From positions 806,001 to 870,000 of the forward strand of contig NZ_CP108143.1 of NCBI RefSeq assembly GCF_036206005.1: a stretch of DNA of 64,000 bases, written 5' to 3'. The notes beneath the pieces were generated by a model that had not been told where the DNA came from, did no database searches, and worked only from the letters and a program-made list of their open reading frames with translations. The position numbers were made by a program, and so were the translations under genes. This DNA is from Streptomyces sp. NBC_00178. Its GTDB lineage: Bacteria > Actinomycetota > Actinomycetes > Streptomycetales > Streptomycetaceae. Positions 1 to 7,466 of the stretch are shown here, in pieces (position 1 is the first letter of the stretch; each line of letters starts with the position of its first letter).

Positions 1-97
1 ACCGTGAGCACCAGCGCGCGATCAGGCATCGCCGACGCTCCGCGGGACCGGGTGGTCGCCATGGGTGCGGTGGGCGCCGGCCGGGATGCGCCGGAGG

Positions 98-1768
98 TCA
101 GAGGAGCCGGGCCGCCAGCAGCGCGATGTCATCGGTCTTTCCCTTTCCGAAGGTGTCGAGCAGGACGTCGCACAGCTCCTCCAGTGCCGGTGGCGCACCG
201 CGGAGGGTCTCGCCCAGTGCCGCCATGCTGTCGTCGAGGTCCTCGCCGGGTACCTCGATGAGTCCGTCCGTCAGCAGCAGGAGTGTGGAGCCCTCCGGCA
301 CGTCGTGGCACGTGGCGGGCGGATGCGGCAACTGGAGGCCGAGCAGCGGTCCGTGCTCCGTCAGGTAGCGGGTGGAGCCGTCGGGGTGCCTCAGCAACGG
401 CGGTATGTGTCCCGCGTTCGCGACGTGGATCCGCCGGCCGCCCGGCTCGACCAGGACGAGGCACACGGTGACGGTGATCGACGGGCGCAGCCGCACCAGC
501 AGGGCGTCCAGGCGGTCGAGCAGGGTCCTGGGGCCGTGTCCCTCGATGGCGTAGGCGCGCAGTGCGTGGCGCACCTCGCCCATGATCATGGCGGCCTGCA
601 GGGAGTGGCCCGCGACGTCGCCGATGGCGAGCAGCAGGCCGTCGGACGTCTGGATGGCCTCGTAGAAGTCGCCGCCGATCTCGGTGTGGTCGGCGGCGGG
701 CTCGTAGCGTACGGCCATGTCCACGCCGGGCACTTCGGGCAGGCGGTCGGGCAGGAACGTGCGCTGGAGGGTGAGCACGAGGGCGTGCTCCTCGCTCTGG
801 CTGCGCAGTGCCTCCAGGGCCAGCGCGCACGCCTGGGCCAGCTGCGACAGGAGTTCGCCGTCGTCGGCTCCCCCGAGGGTCGCGGCGTCCACGGCGAGGG
901 CGACCGGGGGACGTCCCTGCTTCGTCCGGGCGAGGATCAGCCCGACCCGGCCGGGAAAGACGTCGGCGCGGCCGGAGGGATCACGTGAGACCAGTGCCTT
1001 CCACCGCTCGCCCGACAGCAGCACGGTGTCCGTACCCGTGCCGTCTCCGAGCGCCGTTTCGCACAGGAGGTCCAGGACGCGCAGGTCCGCCTGCCAGACG
1101 GGTACGGCGGACTCCTCCGGGCTCGCCGGGTCCGGGCCCCGGCCGCCGGGACCGGTCCGCGGGGCCGCGGCGAGATGGAGGGTGCGGCCGTCTGGACTCA
1201 GGGACACGGCGACGGCGGGTGAGCCCATCAGGGCGGCAGCCCCGGTGGCGGCGGCGGTGGTGAAGGCCTCGCCGTCGCGCGCCCCGTACACGGCGAGGGT
1301 GCTGCTGTTCAGCGCGGCCACCCGCGTGGCCAGCCGCTCGGCACGCCGGCGGGCGCGGGCGTAGCGCAGCGCGGCCGTGACCGTGGCCAGCAGTTCGTCC
1401 GGAGCGATCGGCTCGGTCAGGTAGGCGTCCGCGCCGCGGTGCAGCCCCAGGGCGCGGTCACTGACCTCGACCGCCGTCGCGGACACGTGGATGACGGGCA
1501 GCGAGGCGGTGCGTGGGTCGGCCTTGATCTGCTCGCACACCTCGAACCCGCTCATGTCGGGCAGCCGCACGTCCACGACGGCGAGTTCCGGAAGGTCGGC
1601 GTCGGAGGCCGCGGCGAGCAGGGCCAGCCCCTCGGCGCCGTCGGCGGCCTCCACCACCGTGTGACCGGCGCGGCGCAGCCAACTGCCCACGATGTAGCGC
1701 TTCGTGTCGTTGTCGTCGAGCACCATGACGGTCGCGACGGCGCTGTCCGGGTGTGCGTGGTGACTCAC
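98..1768 (-). CDS. Response regulator with C-terminal PP2C (SpoIIE/RsbU) phosphatase
   Basis: About 556 aa. An N-terminal receiver domain (residues ~10-125) starts with the acidic VMVLDDND segment, and the phospho-acceptor Asp lies in VVDVRLPDMSG near residue 64. A GAF-like middle region follows, then a PP2C/SpoIIE domain (~330-556) with GGDFYEA, IGDVAGHS and LLTDGL metal-binding motifs. By family knowledge such proteins dephosphorylate a STAS anti-anti-sigma partner when their receiver is phosphorylated. The GTG start at 1768 overlaps the stop of the upstream hybrid kinase as GTGA, so the two are translationally coupled, and that kinase is the obvious phosphodonor (inference). The open frame continues upstream only as a shadow of the kinase gene. 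It is the last gene of the rsbRST-like operon. Confidence 0.9.
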   Translation of the reverse strand: MSHHAHPDSAVATVMVLDDNDTKRYIVGSWLRRAGHTVVEAADGAEGLALLAAASDADLPELAVVDVRLPDMSGFEVCEQIKADPRTASLPVIHVSATAVEVSDRALGLHRGADAYLTEPIAPDELLATVTAALRYARARRRAERLATRVAALNSSTLAVYGARDGEAFTTAAATGAAALMGSPAVAVSLSPDGRTLHLAAAPRTGPGGRGPDPASPEESAVPVWQADLRVLDLLCETALGDGTGTDTVLLSGERWKALVSRDPSGRADVFPGRVGLILARTKQGRPPVALAVDAATLGGADDGELLSQLAQACALALEALRSQSEEHALVLTLQRTFLPDRLPEVPGVDMAVRYEPAADHTEIGGDFYEAIQTSDGLLLAIGDVAGHSLQAAMIMGEVRHALRAYAIEGHGPRTLLDRLDALLVRLRPSITVTVCLVLVEPGGRRIHVANAGHIPPLLRHPDGSTRYLTEHGPLLGLQLPHPPATCHDVPEGSTLLLLTDGLIEVPGEDLDDSMAALGETLRGAPPALEELCDVLLDTFGKGKTDDIALLAARLL

Positions 1769-3531
1769 TGCCTGCCGTCCTCTCCGGCTGTGTACGGGGT
1801 CTTCGGCGGCTCGCCCCCGAAGGCGGAGGCGAGTTGCGCCAGGGAGAGCGTGGACTTGTCGAGAACGGCTCGCGCGTGTGCCAGCCTCGCGCCGTCCAGG
1901 GACTCCGCGGGTGCCGAGGTGACGACCACGACGGGTATGCCGCACAGCGCGGGGTCGGCGGCGAGTTCGGCCAGGACCGCGTAGCCGTCCATGTCCGGCA
2001 TGTGCAGGTCCAGGAGCACCGCGTCCGGCCGTTCGGCCCGGACGGTGGCGCTCGCGAGGCCGCCCTCCCCGACCTCGATCAGCCGTCCGGCCAGTTGCGT
2101 CAGGACCGGACGCACCGTGCTCCTGAACGCCTCGTCGTCGTCGACGGTGACCAGTACGGCGAGCGGGGGGCCACCCGCGGGGGCGGTGTCGCCGGCCGCG
2201 CGGCCGGCGGGCAGCCGCACCGTGACCCGGGTCCCGGAACCCGGCCGGCTCGTGAGCACGAGGGTCCCGCCGAGGAGTTCGGTGAGCCGTCGCGCGTAGG
2301 GGAGCCCGAGGCCGGTTCCGGAGCGCCCGCGCTGGTGGGGGCCTCGTACCTGGTAGAACTCCTCGAAGATCTGCTGCTGCTCGTCCTCGGGGATGCCCAC
2401 ACCCGTGTCCGTGACCGTGAAGACCACGTGGTCGCCGTCGGCCGCCACTTCGAGGCTCACGGCCCCCCGCTCCGTGAACTTGAGCGCGTTGGACAAGAGG
2501 TTGCGCAGGATCCGCGTGAGCATCACCTCGTCGGTCAGCAGGGGGAGTTCCGAGGTGGCGACGGACAGTTCGACCTCTCCCCGCGTGCCGTATCCCTTCA
2601 GCGTTCCGCGCAGTTGCCCGAGTACGGCCCGGAGGTCGACGGGCGCGAGGTGGGGTTCGAGACGTCCCGACTCGGCCTTGGCGACGTCGAGGAGTTCGTC
2701 GACGAGGGCGAGCAGCGTGGCGCCGGACGCGGAGATCAGAGAGACCTGCCTGCGCTGTTCGTCGTCCAGCCCGCCCGAGACGGGGTCGAGCAGGAGTCTG
2801 GCCAGGCCCACCACCGAGTTGACGGGGGTGCGCAGTTCGTGGCTCACGTTCGCCCAGAAGCGCGTCTTGGCCTCACTTGCCTGCCGCAACTGGTGCGATT
2901 TCTCCTCCAGTTCGGCGTAGAGCGCGACCACGCCCCGGTTGGTCTCCTCCAGCTCCTCGGACAGCTCGGAGTAGAGGGCGACCACCCCCCGGTTGGTCTC
3001 CTCCAGTTCCTCGTTGAGCCGGCGGAGCTCCTCGCGCTGGGCCCGCGACTCCTCCAGGGCCGCGATCAGATCGCTGGTCTGGGCCCGGGCGTCCTCCAGG
3101 ACGCTGCTGCCCGTGTGCTGCACGAGCAGGTCCCGGACCCGCTGCACGCCGTCGGCGGTGTGCGTGCCGGCGGTGAGCTGCTGCTCGACCGACAGCGTCC
3201 GGGAGCGGGCCTCGTGGTGCACCGTGACCAGCCGGGAGGCCGCGCGCAGCGATTCGTCACCGGGGCCGGGGCCGTCCCCCCAGAGGAGCGCCGCGCGCAG
3301 CACGGGCGGCGCTCCGGGCACCGCGCTCAGGGTGACCCTCAGCCCGGACGAGCCGAGCAGGTCGCGGCCGAGTTCGCTCAGGGCGGTCGCCAGTCGTGTC
3401 TGGTCCTGCCGTTCGGCCCCCAGCGCCTGCGCCGCCGCCTTGCCGGTGCGGCGCAGGGCGAAGACGTCCTGCTCGGTGGTCAGGGCGATCGTCACCAGAT
3501 GCGCGGTGCCGTCCGCCGGGGTCGAAGTCAC
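1765..3531 (-). CDS. Hybrid sensor histidine kinase with C-terminal receiver domain
   Basis: About 588 aa, with no obvious membrane segment, so probably cytoplasmic. Residues 1-130 resemble a degenerate anti-sigma HATPase domain. A coiled coil (~165-220) contains two tandem copies of ELEETNRGVVALY. The HisKA H-box NVSHELRTP lies near residue 227, the N-box NLLSNALKF near 347, and G-boxes DTGVGIPEDE and GTGLGLPYARRL follow. A receiver domain occupies ~455-580 with Asp in VLLDLHMPDMDG. The GTG start at 3531 overlaps the stop of the preceding PP2C gene as GTGA. Its position inside an rsbRST operon suggests that stressosome output is fed into a phosphorelay ending in the neighbouring receiver-PP2C protein (inference). 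Confidence 0.9.
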   Translation of the reverse strand: MTSTPADGTAHLVTIALTTEQDVFALRRTGKAAAQALGAERQDQTRLATALSELGRDLLGSSGLRVTLSAVPGAPPVLRAALLWGDGPGPGDESLRAASRLVTVHHEARSRTLSVEQQLTAGTHTADGVQRVRDLLVQHTGSSVLEDARAQTSDLIAALEESRAQREELRRLNEELEETNRGVVALYSELSEELEETNRGVVALYAELEEKSHQLRQASEAKTRFWANVSHELRTPVNSVVGLARLLLDPVSGGLDDEQRRQVSLISASGATLLALVDELLDVAKAESGRLEPHLAPVDLRAVLGQLRGTLKGYGTRGEVELSVATSELPLLTDEVMLTRILRNLLSNALKFTERGAVSLEVAADGDHVVFTVTDTGVGIPEDEQQQIFEEFYQVRGPHQRGRSGTGLGLPYARRLTELLGGTLVLTSRPGSGTRVTVRLPAGRAAGDTAPAGGPPLAVLVTVDDDEAFRSTVRPVLTQLAGRLIEVGEGGLASATVRAERPDAVLLDLHMPDMDGYAVLAELAADPALCGIPVVVVTSAPAESLDGARLAHARAVLDKSTLSLAQLASAFGGEPPKTPYTAGEDGRQ

Positions 3532-4727
3532 CAGTGCCCCTTCACTACGGCGACGCCCGCGTCGTCGCGGCGTACGCCGGCCTCCCGCAGCAGCTGGGCG
3601 GCTGCCACCAGGGGCGAGTGCTCCAGGAAGCCGGGCAGGGAGGACGGCGTCCAGCGTTCGGTGAGCCCGTCCGAGTGCATGACCACGCCACCGTGGCGCG
3701 GGAGTTCCTGGCGTACGGCGCGGAGGTTCGGAAGCTGGTGCCCGACGATCCCCGGTGCGGAGAGCAGGGAGCGCCTGCCGTTGGTCTCCGAGTCGACGAC
3801 GAACGTGCTCACGTTGCCCACGCCGCAGAAGAGCAGGCTCCTGGTGAGCGGTTCGACGCGCACGACGGCGACCGCGCCGCCGCGGCTGCCGCGCAGGGCC
3901 TTGTGGATCTCGGTGATCACGCCCGCGGGGTCCTCGGACCGGCTCTCGCGGAAGGCGGTCACGGCCGCCTCGGAGGCCCGGTGGGCCAGTGGGCCGTGTC
4001 CGAGGCCGTCGCAGAACATCAGCAGCAGTGCGGGCCCTTCGGCCTCCCCCTTCGACGCCGGTGCCACCTTCGTCTGCCGGGGCCGGTCCGGGGCCGGCCG
4101 GAATCCGGTGAGCGCGGCCCACCCGAGCGGGTCGGCGGCGGGCTCGCGTGCCGCGACCCGGTGCGTGGCCGCGGCCGTCGGCTCCGCCGTGCTCCCCCCG
4201 GCCACGCGCGCGGCCCAGGCGTCCCCGCACACCACCTCACCGGTGATGGGCCGGGTGATGCCCGCGACGACCGGCTCCCCCGGTGGAGCGGAACGCCGGG
4301 CGGCGTCCCTGGTCCAGAACCGGGCGGTCAGCACGGTCCCCCGCCCCGGCAGTGAATGGACGTCGAAGCTGTCGGCCAGGCGGGTGATCGCCCCCAGGCC
4401 GATCCCCAGCGTTCCCGCGGACGACGTGCCGTCCACGAGACACCGGGCGATGTCCGGCATGCCGGGGCCGTCGTCCGTCGTGACGATCTCGAGGCCGGCG
4501 TCCTGTTCGGTGCGCACGATCCGGAGCAGCAGCGCGCCGTCGACGGCGTGCTTGCGCAGGTTGGTGGCCGCCTCGCTCACCGCGAGGGACACCTCGGCGC
4601 AGCGCTGCTCGTCGAAACCGAGGCGCCTGGCGAGCGCCGCCGCGGCTCCCCTCGTCGACGCGGGAAGCGACTCGTCGTCACGGAACCACGCGACGTCCTC
4701 GGATTCCAGCAGGGTCAGCGGGCCCAT
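3528..4727 (-). CDS. HATPase (RsbT/RsbW-like) fused to PP2C phosphatase (RsbX/SpoIIE-like)
   Basis: About 399 aa. The N-terminal half (~20-135) is a GHKL ATPase of the anti-sigma type, with SEAATNLRKHA as N-box and DDGPGMPDIARC as G1 box. The C-terminal half (~190-399) is PP2C-like, with FCDGLGHGP, HSDGLTERW and a terminal RRDDAGVAVV. In Bacillus RsbX is a stand-alone phosphatase that resets RsbS and RsbR. Here phosphatase and kinase-like modules are one polypeptide, so RsbX-like resetting is a reasonable inference. The ATG at 4727 lies inside rsbT (13-base overlap), showing translational coupling. The frame open upstream of it is only a shadow of rsbT and rsbS. Confidence 0.88.
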   Translation of the reverse strand: MGPLTLLESEDVAWFRDDESLPASTRGAAAALARRLGFDEQRCAEVSLAVSEAATNLRKHAVDGALLLRIVRTEQDAGLEIVTTDDGPGMPDIARCLVDGTSSAGTLGIGLGAITRLADSFDVHSLPGRGTVLTARFWTRDAARRSAPPGEPVVAGITRPITGEVVCGDAWAARVAGGSTAEPTAAATHRVAAREPAADPLGWAALTGFRPAPDRPRQTKVAPASKGEAEGPALLLMFCDGLGHGPLAHRASEAAVTAFRESRSEDPAGVITEIHKALRGSRGGAVAVVRVEPLTRSLLFCGVGNVSTFVVDSETNGRRSLLSAPGIVGHQLPNLRAVRQELPRHGGVVMHSDGLTERWTPSSLPGFLEHSPLVAAAQLLREAGVRRDDAGVAVVKGHW

Positions 4728-5140
4728 TTGGTCACCGCAACCTGCGTGCCCCGGCCGACCTCCGTGTCGAGCGTGAAGTCGTCGACCAGCCGCCGGGCTC
4801 CGCTGAGTCCCAGGCCGAGACCGCCGCCCGACGTCCAGCCGTCGGTCAGGGCCAGGTCCAGGTCGGGGATGCCGGGGCCGGAGTCCTCGAAGACGGCGGT
4901 GACACCCACCCGGCTGTCCTGGCGGACGAGGCCGGTGCGCATGACGCCGCCGCCCCCGTAGACCAGGGTGTTGCGGGCGAGTTCGCTCGCCGCGGTGACC
5001 AGCTTCGTCTGGTCGACCAGCGAGAGCCTGCACCGCTGGGCGAGGGTGCGCACCAGCTGGCGGGCCCGCACCACGTCGTCGTTCGACGTGATGGTGACGG
5101 TCTCGTGATCGGCGTCCGGGACGGGCCGGGACCCGCTCAC
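4715..5140 (-). CDS. rsbT: Serine/threonine-protein kinase RsbT
   Basis: 141 aa, the usual RsbT length. It is a GHKL ATPase with N-box ELARNTLVYGGGG, G1 box FEDSGPGIPDLDLAL and G2 box GGGLGLGLSGARRLVDDF. RsbT phosphorylates RsbS and RsbR in the stressosome and, once released, activates a PP2C partner. The GTG start at 5140 overlaps the stop of rsbS (GTGA). The gene order rsbR-rsbS-rsbT is the canonical stressosome arrangement. Which released partner it activates here is not visible in the sequence; the downstream PP2C proteins are candidates. Confidence 0.92.
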   Translation of the reverse strand: MSGSRPVPDADHETVTITSNDDVVRARQLVRTLAQRCRLSLVDQTKLVTAASELARNTLVYGGGGVMRTGLVRQDSRVGVTAVFEDSGPGIPDLDLALTDGWTSGGGLGLGLSGARRLVDDFTLDTEVGRGTQVAVTKWAR

Positions 5141-5514
5141 GGCTTCGCCGGAGGACGGCTGTCGGGCCGGGCCAGCATGTCGAGCCCCTTCTCCAGTGTG
5201 AGAGCCGTGCGTACGCCGCCGAGTGAGAGTCCCAGCTCGACCAGCGTGATGGCGACGGCCGGCCGCATGCCGACGACGACGGTCTCGGCGTCCAGCATGT
5301 GGGAGATGGCGGCCGTGGTGGCGAGCATGCGGCCGACGAACGAGTCGACGATCTCCACCGCGGTGATGTCGATGACCACGCCCGTCGCACCGGTCGCCAC
5401 GATCCGCGCCGCGAGGTCGTCCTGCAGATCGAGGACGGTCTGGTCCTCGAGGTCGACCTGGATGGAGACCAGCAGGACGTCGCCGATCTTCAGCACGGGG
5501 ACTCGCTCGGTCAC
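5137..5514 (-). CDS. rsbS: Stressosome scaffold protein RsbS (STAS domain)
   Basis: About 125 aa, a single STAS domain. The segment EIVDSFVGRML contains the serine equivalent to the RsbT-phosphorylated serine of Bacillus RsbS (DSFIGRM context). The frame is open for another 120 codons upstream, but that stretch is a shadow of rsbR. The GTG at 5514 begins the conserved VTERVPVLKIGDVLL sequence and overlaps the rsbR stop as GTGA. The product should co-assemble with RsbR into the stressosome core and sequester RsbT. Confidence 0.92.
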   Translation of the reverse strand: MTERVPVLKIGDVLLVSIQVDLEDQTVLDLQDDLAARIVATGATGVVIDITAVEIVDSFVGRMLATTAAISHMLDAETVVVGMRPAVAITLVELGLSLGGVRTALTLEKGLDMLARPDSRPPAKP

Positions 5515-6386
5515 GCCCGTCCTCCGGCCCCGCCGAGCTCCACGCTGTTGCGGCGCAGTGCGTGCTTGAGGGCGTCCGCGAGCGTCGCCTTGGTGACGAT
5601 GTCGCCGAACTGGATGCCCAGTGCCACGATCGTCTGGGCGATCTGGGGGCGGATGCCCGAGATCGTGCACTCGGCGCCCATCAGCCGCGCCGCGACCACG
5701 GTCTTGAGCAGGTGCTGGGCGACCTCGGTGTCGACGGCGGGGACGCCCGTGATGTCGATGATCGCCTGGTCGGAGCCGGTGTCGACGAGGGTCTGGAGGA
5801 GCTTCTCCATGACGACCTGGGTGCGCGCCGAGTCCAGGGTGCCGACCAGGGGGACGGCGACGACGCCCTCCCACAGCTTCACCACCGGGGTGGACAGTTC
5901 CATCAGCTGCTCGGACTGGGCGCTGATGATCTCCTCACGCGCCTTCGCGTACACCTCGATGGTGTACAGCCCGAGCGCGTCCATGAGACGGCTCAGCCGG
6001 AGGTAGGCGTGGATGTCCTCGGCCGACGTCTCGGTCGTCGGTTCGAGGATCTCCTTGCAGGCGAGCACGCTGATCGCGGTCTCGGTCGGGGAGAAGCCCT
6101 GCCGTGCGCGGTTCCGGGACAGTTCACCGAGGAGGGCGCGGACCTCGGCGTACTTCTCGCCCTGCCAGTCGAATCCGCCCTCCCTGAGGCCGTCCACTAG
6201 CGCCGAGTACAGCTCGCGCAGCTCACGGTCCAGTTCGGCGAAGGAGACGCGGCCGCGCAGCGTCTGCGAAACGGTCTGCACCCATGCGGCGCCGAGCGAC
6301 TCCCGCTGCTCCGTGAGCAGCCCCACCAGGCGGGTCGATATCTCTTGCTCTGCCACCGAAGTGACCCCTTCTCTCATGCCCGTCAT
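5511..6386 (-). CDS. rsbR: Stressosome co-antagonist RsbR (sensor domain plus STAS)
   Basis: About 291 aa. The N-terminal ~150 residues are helical and resemble the non-haem globin-like sensor half of RsbR proteins. The C-terminal STAS domain (~165-285) contains VPLVGTLDSART and DITGVPAVDTEVAQHLL; the Thr in VDTEV matches the second RsbT target threonine of Bacillus RsbR. ATG 6386 is preceded by AGGA at a 6-nt spacing. An in-frame GTG directly before it (6389) and a downstream GTG (GTG-GCA-GAG, with GAAGGGG eight bases before it) are alternatives. It is the first gene of the six-gene operon. Confidence 0.88.
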   Translation of the reverse strand: MTGMREGVTSVAEQEISTRLVGLLTEQRESLGAAWVQTVSQTLRGRVSFAELDRELRELYSALVDGLREGGFDWQGEKYAEVRALLGELSRNRARQGFSPTETAISVLACKEILEPTTETSAEDIHAYLRLSRLMDALGLYTIEVYAKAREEIISAQSEQLMELSTPVVKLWEGVVAVPLVGTLDSARTQVVMEKLLQTLVDTGSDQAIIDITGVPAVDTEVAQHLLKTVVAARLMGAECTISGIRPQIAQTIVALGIQFGDIVTKATLADALKHALRRNSVELGGAGGRA

Positions 6387-6977
6387 CACAGTTCCTGCGC
6401 AGCGTATTCCATCGCCACGGAAGGCCGGCCGGCATACCGCCCGCCGCGATGGTCGCTGTTCTCACACCCGGCCGGGCCGGGATCTCCGGCCGCCGGGGGA
6501 ACGGCCGCCCGCGTGCGGGGAGTACCGGCCGACCAGCGGGTCCCCGGCCGGATCGCGCATCCGCCCACCGGACGGCCCGCGTCGCGACGGCGGCCCGTCA
6601 CAGCTTCTCCAGAGCGAACCCCGCGCAGAGGAGGACCAGGCCGAGGAGGAGTACGAGCGCGAGGGGAAGCATGAGCACCGGGTGCCCCTTCACAAGGACT
6701 TCACACCCGCGCACGCGGGTCTCTCCCGGAGACGGTGATCACATCGCGGGCGACGGCCGCCTCGGGCGGATCCGTGCCGGTGGGGCGGAAGTGATATTCC
6801 CTGGGCCCGTCAGGTTTGGGGCGCCGCTTCCCGGTCAGACGGACCCTCGGTCGCACGAGGGCGCGTGAGCTCCTGACGGCAGCACGGAAGGCGGTCGCCC
6901 CCGGACCTGGGGAGGTCGACGGGGACGCCGCCGCCCGTGTCTCCGTCACGCTCTCGGCCGTGCGGCCGGCGAACGGG
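6387..6977. other. 591-bp region with one possible mini-gene
   Basis: This lies between the rsbR start and the NUDIX gene stop. It should contain the promoter of the rsbR operon on the minus strand, but no convincing -35/-10 pair or SigB-type promoter was found. The only coding candidate is the 31-codon ORF listed at 6598-6693. The longer open frames crossing it lack RBSs and family resemblance. Confidence 0.6.
6598..6693 (-). CDS. Possible 31-residue single-pass membrane peptide
   Basis: A GTG-started ORF of 31 codons. A short basic head (VKGHPVLM) is followed by an uninterrupted hydrophobic stretch of about 20 residues built around LALVLLLGLVLLCAGFA, then the charged tail LEKL. This is a typical N-in single transmembrane segment. 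Third codon positions are almost all G or C, as in genuine genes here. The RBS is weak (GAAG about 5 nt before GTG). It is the only coherent ORF in the 590-bp gap. Its function is unknown. Confidence 0.4.
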   Translation of the reverse strand: MKGHPVLMLPLALVLLLGLVLLCAGFALEKL

Positions 6978-7457
6978 TCAGGCCCCGGTGGTCGGCTCGA
7001 ACCAGGTGGGGCCGTCCGTGAGGGACTGCTTGATACGGAACAGGGAGAAGTCGTTCAGGGGCGGCAGCGCGTCCACGTCGAACCAGGCCACTTCCAGCGA
7101 CTCGTCGTCGTTCACGCGCGCCTCCCCTCCGACGGCACGGCAGCGGAAGGTGACGTCGAGGTACTGGCAGCGGTCGCCGTTCGCGTACTGCACGGGCTTG
7201 AGGGCCTGGGTGAGCACGACCCGTTCCGCCACACAGCGCACGGCCGTCTCCTCGTACACCTCGCGCTCCGCCGTCGCCGCAGGCTCCTCGCCGGGCTCGC
7301 AGATGCCGCCGACGACCGACCAGTTGCCCGTGTCGGACCGCCGGCCGAGCAGCACCCTGCCCTCGTCGTCGAAGACGATCGCGGTGACTCCGGGCAGCAG
7401 GAGCAGCTGGTGGCCTGCGGTCGCACGGATGTCACGGATGAAGTCTGGAGTAGCCAT
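6978..7457 (-). CDS. NUDIX hydrolase
   Basis: 159 aa. The NUDIX box is clear: GGICEPGEEPAATAEREV followed at once by YEETAV, giving G-x5-E-x7-RE-x2-EE. It is preceded by TAIVFDDEGRVLLGRR, the usual beta-strand entry. The family cleaves nucleoside-diphosphate-linked substrates; the actual substrate cannot be inferred. The start lies 9 nt after the stop of lnt, so it is probably co-transcribed with lnt. Confidence 0.88.
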   Translation of the reverse strand: MATPDFIRDIRATAGHQLLLLPGVTAIVFDDEGRVLLGRRSDTGNWSVVGGICEPGEEPAATAEREVYEETAVRCVAERVVLTQALKPVQYANGDRCQYLDVTFRCRAVGGEARVNDDESLEVAWFDVDALPPLNDFSLFRIKQSLTDGPTWFEPTTGA

Positions 7458-7466
7458 GGAGCGAGC

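Noticed and set aside
65..988. Long plus-strand open frame (307 codons) opposite the receiver-PP2C gene
   Set aside because: Antisense shadow of a gene with clear domain motifs; low-complexity Gln/Ala/Gly-rich translation and no RBS.
1753..4776. 1007-codon plus-strand open frame
   Set aside because: It runs antisense to the histidine kinase and PP2C genes. Its length is explained by high GC, which suppresses stop codons; the translation has no recognisable domain.
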